Shown here piece after piece: positions 53,042 through 62,426 of a stretch of DNA of 64,000 nucleotides. The position numbers were made by a program, and so were the translations under genes. Each line of letters opens with the position of its first letter. The stretch's first letter is position 1. The stretch is from Azospirillum oleiclasticum. GTDB lineage: Bacteria; Pseudomonadota; Alphaproteobacteria; Azospirillales; Azospirillaceae. The DNA lies in NCBI RefSeq assembly GCF_013423485.1, contig NZ_JABFFR010000003.1, positions 186,001 through 250,000 on the forward strand. Direction: 5' to 3'. The notes below the pieces were generated by a model, which was not told the origin of the DNA, did not search any database, and worked only from the letters and a program-made list of their open reading frames with translations.

Positions 53042-55429
53042 TCACCCCTCCCCCATCCGCCTCGGAAACCGCACCGTGAACCGCGCCCCCTGCCCCGGCA
53101 CGCTTTCCACGCCGATTCGCCCGCGCAGCTTCTGCTGGACGATGTTGTAGACGATGTTCAGCCCCAGCCCGGTGCCGCCGCCTGTCCGGTTCGTCGTGAA
53201 GAAGGGGTCGAAGATGCGGGGCAGGATGTCGGGGGGGATGCCCTTGCCGTCGTCGGCGTAGGTCAGGACCACCTCGTCGTCGGGGCCCTGGCCGACGGTG
53301 ATGGTGATGGCGCCGCGGCGGCCGGGTTCGAAGGCGTGGACCAGGGAGTTCATGACGAGGTTGGTCATCACCTGGGCGACCGGGCCGGGGTAGCCGTCGA
53401 CCTCCAGCTCCTCGGGGCAGTCCACCCGCACCGTGTGGCCGACCGGGCGCAGGCGGGGGCCGAGGCTGACCAGGATCTCGTTGATGTACTGGCCGAGGTC
53501 GAACACGCGGCGGTCGTCGCGGGTCTGGTCCACGGCCACCTGCTTGAAGCTCTGGATCAGCTCCGCCGCCCGGTGGGCGTTGGCGAGCAGGCGCTGCGAC
53601 GCCTCCTCCGCCACCGCCACATAGCGGTTCAGCTCGCTGCGGCGGATGTTGCCGCTCTCCAGGCAGGCGCGGAGCGAGGCGGTCTCGTCGGCCAGATGGC
53701 TGGCGGCGGTCACGGTGATGCCGACGGGGGTGTTGATCTCGTGCGCCACGCCGGCGACGAGGCTGCCCAGCGCGGCCATCTTCTCCGACTGGATCAGGCT
53801 CTCCTGCATCTCGCGCAGCTCGACCAGCGCGCGCTCGGCGCGCTCCTTGGCGGCGCGCAGCTCCTCCTGAGCGTTGCGGCGGAAGGTGATGTCGTAGTGC
53901 CAGACGATGTGCGCCGGGCCGCCGTCGAACTCCATCGGCCGCACGTCCAGCAGGCACCACCAGGTGGTGCCGTCGGCGCGCCGGCGCAGCACTTCCATGC
54001 CGCTCACCGGACCGTCGGTGCGCAGCGCGTCGAGCAGCCGGCGGGCGTCGGCGGGATCGGCGAAGGTGTCGGCGATGGGCACCCCCAGCACGGCGTTCGA
54101 CCCCACCAGCCCGAACATCGCGTTGAAGCGCGGGTTGGAGTAGAGCCGCCTGTGGTCGTGGGCGGAGATGATGGAGATGCCGACGGGGCTGGTCTCCAGC
54201 ATCGTGCGCCAGCGCCGCTCCTGCACCTCGCGCTCGCGCTCCATCGCCTGCTTGGCGATGGCGTTGTCCTTGAACACCTCCAGCGAGCGGGCCATGGCGC
54301 CGATCTCGTCGGTCACCGCGGTGCCGTGGATGGGGCGGCTGTAGTCGCCGCCGGCGATCGCCCGCATCGCCTCCATCAGGCTGCGCAGCGGCCGGCGGAT
54401 GCTCTGCCCGATCAGCCAGGACACCGCGGCGCTGGCGGTCAGGAACAGCAGTCCCGTCACGCCCAGCAGCACGCCGACCCGCCAGATGGCGTTGTCGAAC
54501 CGGCGCTCCGCCTCCGTCTCGCGCTGGCGCACGTGGGACAGCAGCCGGTCGATGATCGAGGCCATGGCCCGCTGGCCGCCGTCCACCTCGTCGATGACCA
54601 GCCGGTTCTGCCGCTCGATGCTGTGGCGCATCACCGACATGGCCTGGCGCAGCAGCTCCACCCGGCGGGCGATGGCGTCGAGCGCGCCGTCCAGGACGGA
54701 GTCGTGGGCCATGGCGCGCATGCGCGGGATGGAGGCGACGATGGTGTCCAGGTTGCGCTCCGCCCGGTCGGCGGAGGCCTCGTCCGCCGACAGGTAGAAG
54801 GCGGTGGCGGCCAGCAGAGCGTCGGCGAAGGCCTCGCGCGCCTTGCCGAGATGGCCGAGCATCGCCGGATTGCGCTCCCGCGCCGCAGCCTCCAGCGTGG
54901 TGTAGAGCACCGGCATCTCCGCACCGGCGTTCAGGATCGCCATGTCGTAGGTGCGGCGCAGCCGGGTCTTGATGTCGCGCAGCGCGTCGAAGCTGCCGAA
55001 GAAGCGGTTGGACGCGGCGGTCAGCCTGGACACGTCGCCGGCGATCTCCGGGTCTGGCGCGCCGCTCGCCGCCAGCTTGTCGAGCAGCGCCTTCTGCCGC
55101 CCGTCGATCTCCACCAGCAGCGGCTCGGTGGGGGTGTGCAGGTAGCGGTGGACGAGGTTCTGCAGCCGGCCGATGTCGCTGTCGATGCCGACGAACAGCC
55201 GGTCGAGCGCGCGCGCCCTGCGCACCTCCTCCCACTGGGTCTGGACGATCCCGGCGCCGCCGATGATCAGGCCGCCGAACACCGCCATCACCAACCCGTT
55301 CAGCGCCACCATCAGGAAGATGCGCCGCCCCACGGGGATGGAGCGGATCGAGCGCGCCCACAGCCAGAGCCGCGCGGCGATGCCGCCGCGGGGCATCGCG
55401 ATCAAACCGGAGCTTTCACCCGCGCTCAT
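53042..55429 (-). CDS. Membrane sensor histidine kinase (HAMP-PAS-HisKA-HATPase)
   Basis: 795-residue kinase. Membrane helix 1 at about 37-60, a helical periplasmic sensor of ~270 residues, helix 2 at about 335-358, HAMP, coiled coil, PAS (about 405-520), HisKA with H563 (GVAHEINTPVGI), and HATPase_c with NLVMNSLVHA, ADDGKGIPPD and GGGTGLGLNIV. There is no receiver domain and no adjacent regulator, so its partner is elsewhere. A remnant of a close homologue lies at 50428-50535. Confidence 0.93.
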   Translation of the reverse strand: MSAGESSGLIAMPRGGIAARLWLWARSIRSIPVGRRIFLMVALNGLVMAVFGGLIIGGAGIVQTQWEEVRRARALDRLFVGIDSDIGRLQNLVHRYLHTPTEPLLVEIDGRQKALLDKLAASGAPDPEIAGDVSRLTAASNRFFGSFDALRDIKTRLRRTYDMAILNAGAEMPVLYTTLEAAARERNPAMLGHLGKAREAFADALLAATAFYLSADEASADRAERNLDTIVASIPRMRAMAHDSVLDGALDAIARRVELLRQAMSVMRHSIERQNRLVIDEVDGGQRAMASIIDRLLSHVRQRETEAERRFDNAIWRVGVLLGVTGLLFLTASAAVSWLIGQSIRRPLRSLMEAMRAIAGGDYSRPIHGTAVTDEIGAMARSLEVFKDNAIAKQAMEREREVQERRWRTMLETSPVGISIISAHDHRRLYSNPRFNAMFGLVGSNAVLGVPIADTFADPADARRLLDALRTDGPVSGMEVLRRRADGTTWWCLLDVRPMEFDGGPAHIVWHYDITFRRNAQEELRAAKERAERALVELREMQESLIQSEKMAALGSLVAGVAHEINTPVGITVTAASHLADETASLRACLESGNIRRSELNRYVAVAEEASQRLLANAHRAAELIQSFKQVAVDQTRDDRRVFDLGQYINEILVSLGPRLRPVGHTVRVDCPEELEVDGYPGPVAQVMTNLVMNSLVHAFEPGRRGAITITVGQGPDDEVVLTYADDGKGIPPDILPRIFDPFFTTNRTGGGTGLGLNIVYNIVQQKLRGRIGVESVPGQGARFTVRFPRRMGEG

Positions 55430-55679
55430 GCCGGGCGCGCCGTCAAAGGACAGGGGCGGTTGCAGGGACCGGTCGCGACGCCGTACCGTCGGTCACCATC
55501 GCGCTTGCGCCGCCTCCCGCCCCCGGACGCGCGGCACCCCGCGCGCCCCGCGTCCGCAAGGTAGCGGAAGTTCCGAACTTTTGCATCATCCGGCCGATGC
55601 TTCGCGGCGGTTGACAAGCCGCGGCATCGCAACATTCTTTCCGACAAAACGACCCTGCATCCGGGGATGGCGCCCGCCC

Positions 55680-56486
55680 ATGACCTCTCTCGAAATCATC
55701 ACCCGCCGGCCGGCCGGACCGGCCCGCCCGATCCCGCTGCTGTTCGTCCACGGCGCCTATTGTGGGGCCGCCATCTGGGACATGCATGTCCTGCCGTGGT
55801 TCGCCGCCCGCGGGTGGGAGGCGCACGCCGTCTCGCTGCGCGGCCACGGTGGCAGCGACGGTCACGACTGTCTCGCCTGGCACAGCCTCGCCGACTATGT
55901 GGACGATGTGCTGCGCACCATGGACGGGCTGGACCGTCCGCCGGTGCTGATCGGCCATTCCATGGGCGGCATGGTGGTGCAGCGCGTGCTGCTGCGGCGC
56001 GCGGCTCCGGCCGCGGTGCTGATGGCCTCGGCCCCGCCGCAGGGTTTGTGGCAGTCCACCCTGGGCCTCGCCGCCCGGCACCCGCGCGTGCTGGCGCAGA
56101 TGTCGGTGTTGCTGACGCTGGGCAAGGAGCATGTGGATCTGGAGGAGATCCGCCCGGCCCTGTTCTCCGACCGCATGGACCCGGCGGAGATGGAACGGTT
56201 CGTGCCGCTGCTGCAATCCGAATCGCGCCGCGTGCTGATGGAGATGCTGGCCTGGTCGCCCTTCCCGCCCCTGCCACCGCCGTCGATCCCGATCCTGGTG
56301 CTGGGTGCCGAGGAGGACCTGCTGATCCCGCCGGAGCAGGTGCGCATGACCGCCCGCGCCCTCAGCACCACCGCCACCCTGTTCCCCGGCATGGCGCACG
56401 CCATGATGCTGGAGCCGGGGTGGGAGGATGTGGCGAAGACCATCGACGGCTGGTTGTCCGCGACGCTCGCCGCCCGCGCAGCGTAA
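55680..56486 (+). CDS. Alpha/beta hydrolase
   Basis: 268-residue alpha/beta-hydrolase-fold protein. Oxyanion-hole region LLFVHGAYCGAAIW, nucleophile elbow GHSMGGMV, acid in LGAEEDLLIPP and His in PGMAHAMMLEPGW complete a plausible triad. No signal peptide, so cytoplasmic. The closest pattern is general lysophospholipase/esterase-type hydrolases; the substrate cannot be told. It stands alone, divergent from the upstream sensor kinase and convergent with the PhoQ-like kinase. Confidence 0.87.
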   Translation: MTSLEIITRRPAGPARPIPLLFVHGAYCGAAIWDMHVLPWFAARGWEAHAVSLRGHGGSDGHDCLAWHSLADYVDDVLRTMDGLDRPPVLIGHSMGGMVVQRVLLRRAAPAAVLMASAPPQGLWQSTLGLAARHPRVLAQMSVLLTLGKEHVDLEEIRPALFSDRMDPAEMERFVPLLQSESRRVLMEMLAWSPFPPLPPPSIPILVLGAEEDLLIPPEQVRMTARALSTTATLFPGMAHAMMLEPGWEDVAKTIDGWLSATLAARAA

Positions 56487-56510
56487 CGGCGGGCCATCGA
56501 CCTCCAGCCG

Positions 56511-57905
56511 TCAGCCACCCGCCGGCAGCGTCAGCGTCACGCGCAGCCCGCCCATGGGCGACTCCGCCAGCGCCACGCCGCCGCCGTACAGGCCGGCCAG
56601 CTCCTGCACGATGGCAAGGCCGAGGCCGCTGCCGTCCACCCGCTCGTCGAGCCGCACGCCGCGGCCGAGCACGTCGTCGCGGCGGTCGGGCGGCAGGCCG
56701 GGGCCGTCGTCGTCCACATGCACGGCGAAACGCGCGCCGGCAGGTGCCATGACGGTGACGGCCACGCGGGACGCCGCCCATTTGCAGGCGTTGTCCATGA
56801 CGTTGCCCAGCATCTCCTGAAGGTCCTGCACCTCGCCGCGGAACAGCGCGGGCGCTCCATCCACGGCGAGGACGACGCCGCGCCCGGCGTGCAGCCGGCC
56901 CAGCGTGCGGGCCAGCGCGTCGGCCACCGGACGCACCGCCGTCGCCTCGCCCAATGAGCCGGCGGTGGCGGCGGCGCGGGCGCGCGCCAGATGGATTTCC
57001 ACCTGCCGCCGCATGCGCGCCACCTCGCGGGCCAGCCGGTCGGCGCGCTCGGGATCGCGGGCGGCCAGCGCGTCGGCCTCGTTCGCCAGCACCGACAGCG
57101 GGGTCTTCAGCGCGTGCGCCAGATTGCCGGCCTGGGTGCGGGCGCGCTCCAGCAGCACCGCCTTGCCGTCCAGCACCGTGTTCAGGTCATCGGCCAGCGG
57201 CTGCACCTCCGCCGGGTAGCGACCGCCCAGCCGCTCCGCCCGCCCCGTCCGCACGGCGGCGAGATCGCGGCGCATGCCGCGCAGGGGCCGCAGCCCCAGC
57301 ACCACCTGCGCCGCCGCCGCCGCCAGCAGCCCGGCGCCGAGCACCACCAGCGACAGGGTGAGGGTGCGGCCGAAGGCCGCTTTGGCGGCGCCGACATCGG
57401 CATCGTCCACCGCCACCGCGATGCGCACGGGGGCGGCCAGATCGGCCAGCGCGACGCTGCGCTCCCACACGCTCAGCCGCTGCCCGTCGGGGCCGGGCAG
57501 CGCCGCCGCGTGCACCTCCCCGTCCGCTGGCGCCGGCGGCAGGTCGAGCGCCGCGTCCCACAGGGAGCGCGAGCGCAGCGGCGCGCCCTGCGGCGGGACC
57601 ACCTGCCAGTAGAGTCCGGAATAGGGCCGGTGGAACAGCGGGTAGGTCGGCTCCCGCGTCAGCACCGGGCGGCCGTCCACCACGGTCAGGGCGGCGACGA
57701 GGTCGTCGAGATGGTCGCCCATGCGGCGCGCCTGCTCCGCCTCGACATGGCGGTGGAACAGCCCGTCCAGCACGTTGCCAGCCAGCGCCAGCGCCAGCGT
57801 GATCCACACCGCGGCACCGACCAGCAGCCGCGCGCCGAGCGACGCCCGCGCCTTCACGTGCCCACCTTCCACCTCACGCCCCTTCGCCTCGTCCACCCCG
57901 ACCAT
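56511..57905 (-). CDS. PhoQ-like sensor histidine kinase
   Basis: 464-residue membrane kinase. Helix 1 at about 25-47, a periplasmic domain of ~120 residues, helix 2 at about 180-205, HAMP-like linker, HisKA with H264 (NLAHALKTPLSVLANE), and HATPase_c with NVMDNACKWA, DDDGPGLPPD and GSGLGLAIV. The AHALKTPL box is typical of PhoQ-type kinases that pair with OmpR-class regulators. The likely partner is the regulator at 62427-63092, same strand, but a 4.4-kb plus-strand module lies between. ATG 57905 (after GGAAGG) is used; GTG 57857 is an alternative. Confidence 0.9.
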   Translation of the reverse strand: MVGVDEAKGREVEGGHVKARASLGARLLVGAAVWITLALALAGNVLDGLFHRHVEAEQARRMGDHLDDLVAALTVVDGRPVLTREPTYPLFHRPYSGLYWQVVPPQGAPLRSRSLWDAALDLPPAPADGEVHAAALPGPDGQRLSVWERSVALADLAAPVRIAVAVDDADVGAAKAAFGRTLTLSLVVLGAGLLAAAAAQVVLGLRPLRGMRRDLAAVRTGRAERLGGRYPAEVQPLADDLNTVLDGKAVLLERARTQAGNLAHALKTPLSVLANEADALAARDPERADRLAREVARMRRQVEIHLARARAAATAGSLGEATAVRPVADALARTLGRLHAGRGVVLAVDGAPALFRGEVQDLQEMLGNVMDNACKWAASRVAVTVMAPAGARFAVHVDDDGPGLPPDRRDDVLGRGVRLDERVDGSGLGLAIVQELAGLYGGGVALAESPMGGLRVTLTLPAGG

Positions 57906-58101
57906 CGGCACCTTCCCACTCCAGGTGCCCGAAACAGGCAGCGAGCGCAACTCGGAGCAACAGACGTGCGCGTATACGACTGAAAATTACTTATGATTGC
58001 GCCTACTTCATTATATTTCTACTGTTAACAAATCAGCAACATCGCCGGCCTATCGTGGATAAAGACACGAAAATAGATATAAAACTTATAGGAGGCGAAC
58101 A

Positions 58102-58497
58102 ATGCCATCTGCGCTCATCATCGACGATGAAAGCATGGTGCGATTGGCATTGCGCCAAATGCTCGAACGCCAGGGGTTTGACATACTCGAAGCGTCGGAT
58201 GGAGAAGAGGGGTTGCGTTTGTTCGCCACCCGCCCGGTGGAGCTTGTGGTGTGCGACCTGATCATGCCGCGCTCCGATGGGATCAGCACGATCATGAACA
58301 TTCGCAGAATCTCGTCGCGGGTGAAGATCATCGCCATCTCCGGTGGCGGCCGGAGTCATGCGCTGGAACTGCTGAATGTCGCCGAGCAAATGGGCGCCGA
58401 CCACATTCTGGAAAAGCCGTTCACGCGGATCCAACTGCTCGACGCCATCTCCCACTGTCTGCCGCGCGTCTCGACGGGGGCCTCTCAGGCCGGTTGA
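58102..58497 (+). CDS. Single-domain response regulator
   Basis: 131-residue receiver-only protein: acidic pair IIDDE, phosphoacceptor D52 in VVCDLIMPRSDG, and K in ILEKPFT. No output domain. A strong AGGAGG site precedes the ATG by 7 bases, with an AT-rich leader (57960-58100) likely holding the module promoter. It is first in a three-gene run with a degenerate GGDEF/EAL-like protein and a FIST histidine kinase, and is the obvious phosphoryl acceptor for that kinase. Confidence 0.9.
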   Translation: MPSALIIDDESMVRLALRQMLERQGFDILEASDGEEGLRLFATRPVELVVCDLIMPRSDGISTIMNIRRISSRVKIIAISGGGRSHALELLNVAEQMGADHILEKPFTRIQLLDAISHCLPRVSTGASQAG

Positions 58498-58529
58498 TCG
58501 ACCGATCCATGCTCAAGGACGAAGACCGA

Positions 58530-59951
58530 ATGCCCAAAGCATCGCTCTCAGAAAAGCTCCGCGGCTGGTTTGCCGATGACGATTCATCGTCGTCCCCGGC
58601 GGAGTCCCGACGGGCGCCGGTCGAGTCCCACCGGGAGCTGGTGGACACCGCGCTTCCCCGGGACGCGGAGAGCACGCTGTCGCTCGAACGCCGCCTCAAG
58701 GAGCTGCTGACCCACCCGCAGCTCCTGTCGGCCGGGCGCATCCACTTGATCAATTTTGCGAACCTGCGGAAGCGCCTCGGTGACTCCTGGCCGCGGCTGC
58801 GCGACCGCGTCCACGCTGCGGCGGATCGTCTCATCAACCAGGCCATCGGTCCCCGGGATGTGCAGTTCCGCAACGGGGACGGCGAGTACATCATCGTCTT
58901 CGCGGCCCTCAACAGACAAGCGGCGACCCTGGTCTGCGCCAAGGTTGCCGAGGAGCTCCACCGTCTGTTCCTCGGTGAGCCGGAATTGAGCGAGGTCACC
59001 ATCTCGACGGCCGTGGGGGTGGTGGATGGCCGGCTCCTCTATGAGGAGGTATCGGCGGCCGATCTTCTTCGTGAGCTTGAACGCGAGCGCCAGGTACCGT
59101 CGGAATCGGCTGCCCCACTACCCGAGGCGGCGCGCGACGGGGCGGGAGTCTCCGCCACCACTCCGGCGGAACCGCGCAAACTGCAGCTCGCGTCCCAGGC
59201 GTTCGAGCGCATCGACACCATGTTCCGGCCGGTCTGGGATGTCAGGCGGCAAGTGATCTCGACCTACATGTGCACGCCCGTGCGGCTCTTCCCGGACGGC
59301 ACGTCGGTGGAAGGCGTCGCCGCCCTGGCGTCGATCTCCGATCCGCAACGCCTGGCTGCAGCGGACATGGATTTCCTGACCAACACGGTGGAGACCCTGG
59401 ACGAGCTGTTTTGCAACAAATTCCGGCTCATGGTCTCGGTGCCGGTGTGTTTCGAGACGCTGGCGGCGCGGCGATCGCGTCAGGAATACATCGGCCTGTG
59501 CCAGTCGGTGCCCACCTATCTGCGACAGTTCCTCTCCTTCGAATTCCTCCGTTTTCCGGACGGGGTGCCGAACGGCCGCATGACGGAACTGGTCAATGAA
59601 CTGCGGCCGTTCGGTCGCCGGACCTTCCTGCGGGTCGACGTGAGGCAGCCGAACTTCACGCTTCTCGTCGGCACCGGGCTCACGGGCGTCAGCACGCTGG
59701 TCAACGCCGACCGTGGTGCCGAGGCGCGCACGATGGAGGAGCTGAACAGCTTTGTCGCCGCGGCCGAGCGGGCCGGCCTGCAATCCTGCGTCGCCGGAAT
59801 CACGTCCACGAGTCTGGCCATCGCAGCCCGGGCCGCCGGCTTCACCTTCATTGCCGGCGACCGCGTTGGCCGTACCGAGGAGGTGCCGCAGCACATGCTG
59901 CACTTTGGCTGGCAGGATCTGTTCCTGCGCGGTTCCAAACGACCGGGCTGA
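58530..59951 (+). CDS. Degenerate GGDEF/EAL-like signalling protein
   Basis: 473-residue soluble protein. Residues about 45-185 resemble a GGDEF fold with the active-site loop degraded to RNGDGEYIIVF. Residues about 265-470 (DMDFLTNTVETLDELF, RLMVSVPVCFETLAARRSRQEY, LRPFGRRTFLRVDVRQ) resemble a broken EAL-like barrel without an ExL motif. Neither catalytic set is intact, so it may be a c-di-GMP sensor or a protein-interaction scaffold. ATG 58530 is used; ATG 58509 is possible. Its stop overlaps a possible start of the next gene (TGATG). Confidence 0.65.
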   Translation: MPKASLSEKLRGWFADDDSSSSPAESRRAPVESHRELVDTALPRDAESTLSLERRLKELLTHPQLLSAGRIHLINFANLRKRLGDSWPRLRDRVHAAADRLINQAIGPRDVQFRNGDGEYIIVFAALNRQAATLVCAKVAEELHRLFLGEPELSEVTISTAVGVVDGRLLYEEVSAADLLRELERERQVPSESAAPLPEAARDGAGVSATTPAEPRKLQLASQAFERIDTMFRPVWDVRRQVISTYMCTPVRLFPDGTSVEGVAALASISDPQRLAAADMDFLTNTVETLDELFCNKFRLMVSVPVCFETLAARRSRQEYIGLCQSVPTYLRQFLSFEFLRFPDGVPNGRMTELVNELRPFGRRTFLRVDVRQPNFTLLVGTGLTGVSTLVNADRGAEARTMEELNSFVAAAERAGLQSCVAGITSTSLAIAARAAGFTFIAGDRVGRTEEVPQHMLHFGWQDLFLRGSKRPG

Positions 59952-60001
59952 TGGTCCGGCGCCAGACGAGAACGAGACCGCCAACGAAGGGGAGACCCGC
60001 C

Positions 60002-62326
60002 ATGCCCTCGGCCGATCGGCAGCCCGTCGCCGCGATCCGGACGCTCGCGATCGCCTCCCGAGACATCAGCCGCAGCCGGCTGGCGGAACTCGCGTTCGAC
60101 GGCGTTCCGCCGGCTCTCGTCGTCGGGTTCGTTTCACCCCACCTGGACTTTCCGGACGTGGCGGCCGCGATACGTGGGATCCTGGACCCGGATCAGCGTC
60201 TGGTGTTGATGTCCACCGCCGGGGAGTTGTGCTCCGGTCACCCGGGCGGGCTCTATGGTCCGTCGGAGGGCGCCTGGGACAACATCGTGCTCGAATCCTT
60301 CAGCCGTGAGCTGCTCCGGAACGTCAGCGTGCACGTCGTCCCGCTGCACAGCGAGGACATCCGGTCCGGTGCCATCACGCTGAGTGACGAGCAGCGTGTG
60401 GACGCCATTGCCCAGGACCTCGCAACGGTCAGGCCGCCCTTCCCCCTCGATTGCCGCGATACCCTCGCCCTCGCGTTCATCGATGGCCTGTCGGCAAGCG
60501 AAAGCTGCTTCATGGAGGCGGTGTACGCGACCGGGAGCTTCCCGATCCTGTTTGTCGGCGGGTCGGCGGGCGGAACATTCGACTTCCGTCACACCTGGAT
60601 CTTCGATGGACAACAGGTGCGCGAAAACCATGCCGTCATCGCCTTCATCAAGCTCGCCCCCGGCAAGCGGTATGGCGTCTTCAAGACCCAGAACTTCGAA
60701 AAAACGGGCGTGTCCTTCACCGTCCTCGACGGTGATCCGGTCCGCCGCCGGGCAACCCGGGTCATCAACCCCGACAGCTTCGAGGTGGTTGGCTTCGTCG
60801 ACGCGCTGTGCACAGCGCTGGAGTGCCGCCCGAAGGACCTGGGTGACAAGTTGAGATCCTACACCTTCGCCATCGATCTGGATGGCGAGCTGTTTGTGCG
60901 CTCCGTCTCGGGCATCGATCCGAAGGACGGTGCCGTGAGTTTCTTTTGCGACGTTCATCCGGGGGACGAGTTGTTCCTGGTCAAGGCGACCGACTTCGTT
61001 GGACAAACCGAGGCCGACTTCGCCGCCTTTTTGAAGGGGAAGCCAAAGCCGATCGGCGGCATTCTGAACGACTGCATTCTGCGTCGGATCAACAACACGC
61101 CGTATCTGCCCGACCTGACCGGGTTCGGAGGCATCCCCCTGGCCGGCTTTTCGACCTTCGGCGAGTTGCTGGGCATCCACATCAATCAGACGCTGACCGC
61201 ACTCTTCTTCTTCGACGCGGACATGCCCGGCGGCTTCCACGACGAGTACACCAACCGCTTCCCCGTGCATTACGCCCGGTATCAGAGCTCCTTCAGCAAG
61301 GCACGCCACAATCGGTTGGGCATGCTGAACCGAATCAGGCAGCGTCTCATCCAGACGCTGATGACCCAGGCGGACGCCACGGCCACCCTGTCCGGCGCGG
61401 TTGCTCAGATCACGACCTGCGCCGAGCGGGGGGCCGCGGACGGCATGGGGGTCCTGACCACGACGGTGATCGACCTGCTCGCGGCGGTCCAGCGGATCAC
61501 CACCGAGCGGGAGAGCGTGGCCGAAGCGTTGGGCACCCGGGAAGAGGAACTGCGCATCGCCGAGGCGCGCCGGGTGGCCGCGGAACGGCGCATGGAACAC
61601 GAAGCCCAGCGCCAACATGAGCGCAAGCTCGAATCGCTGGGCTGCCTGGCCGGCGGGCTTGCCCATGAGATCAACAACATGCTGCAACCCATCATCGGGC
61701 TCACCGAACTGGCCATGGATGACCTGCCCGAGGGCAGCACGGCGCACCGGAACCTTGCCTGCGTGATCACCGCGGCGCAGCGGGCTCAACGCCTCACCAA
61801 GCAGGTGCTGACCTTCAGCCGCGCCGACTGGAGAACGCCACACACGTTGCCACTGGCCGCGGCGGTTCGTAACGCCGCCGACATGGTGAATATCATCGGG
61901 GGACGTCGGGTGTCCATCGACTGGCACGTCCGCGTCGACGATGTGCTTGTCCACGCCGACGAGACCGGCGTCGTCCAGGTGTTGATCAACCTCGTCAGCA
62001 ACGCCATCGACGCCATCGCGGACACCCAGGGTCTGGTGGAGATCGCCCTTGACAAGGTGTGGTTGGCGGAAGGTGCAGCGGGGGGACCGGAGTATGCCGA
62101 AGGATGGTACGCGATGCTGTCCGTCCGCGACACCGGTTGCGGCATGGACGCCCAGACACTGGAGCGTGCCTTCGACCCGTTCTTCACGACCAAACCGGTC
62201 GGCCAGGGCACCGGGCTGGGACTTGCCATGGTCCATGGTCTCGTCGCCGACTGGGGTGGTCATGTGTCTGCCGAAAGCACCGTCGGACAGGGAACCACCG
62301 TCCGCATCCTGCTGCCCGCGGTTTGA
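60002..62326 (+). CDS. FIST-domain sensor histidine kinase
   Basis: 774-residue cytoplasmic kinase without membrane helices. FIST_N (about 25-215; VVGFVSPHLDF, VLMSTAGELCSG, FVGGSAGG) and FIST_C (about 225-375; YTFAIDLDGELFVRSVSG) form a small-molecule sensor linked in other bacteria to amino-acid sensing. A coiled coil (about 480-545) leads to HisKA with H555 (GGLAHEINNMLQP) and HATPase_c with NLVSNAIDAI, DTGCGMD and GQGTGLGLAMV. ATG 60002 follows AAGGGGAG. It is the likely donor for the receiver protein at 58102. Confidence 0.9.
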   Translation: MPSADRQPVAAIRTLAIASRDISRSRLAELAFDGVPPALVVGFVSPHLDFPDVAAAIRGILDPDQRLVLMSTAGELCSGHPGGLYGPSEGAWDNIVLESFSRELLRNVSVHVVPLHSEDIRSGAITLSDEQRVDAIAQDLATVRPPFPLDCRDTLALAFIDGLSASESCFMEAVYATGSFPILFVGGSAGGTFDFRHTWIFDGQQVRENHAVIAFIKLAPGKRYGVFKTQNFEKTGVSFTVLDGDPVRRRATRVINPDSFEVVGFVDALCTALECRPKDLGDKLRSYTFAIDLDGELFVRSVSGIDPKDGAVSFFCDVHPGDELFLVKATDFVGQTEADFAAFLKGKPKPIGGILNDCILRRINNTPYLPDLTGFGGIPLAGFSTFGELLGIHINQTLTALFFFDADMPGGFHDEYTNRFPVHYARYQSSFSKARHNRLGMLNRIRQRLIQTLMTQADATATLSGAVAQITTCAERGAADGMGVLTTTVIDLLAAVQRITTERESVAEALGTREEELRIAEARRVAAERRMEHEAQRQHERKLESLGCLAGGLAHEINNMLQPIIGLTELAMDDLPEGSTAHRNLACVITAAQRAQRLTKQVLTFSRADWRTPHTLPLAAAVRNAADMVNIIGGRRVSIDWHVRVDDVLVHADETGVVQVLINLVSNAIDAIADTQGLVEIALDKVWLAEGAAGGPEYAEGWYAMLSVRDTGCGMDAQTLERAFDPFFTTKPVGQGTGLGLAMVHGLVADWGGHVSAESTVGQGTTVRILLPAV

Positions 62327-62426
62327 ACCCTGATTCAGACGGACTTTCGAGAGGCACTGCTTCCGCAGACATACGGCCACACGTCCGGCGGCCGTGTCGG
62401 TGTCCTCCAGCAGCGGCGGTTCCGGC

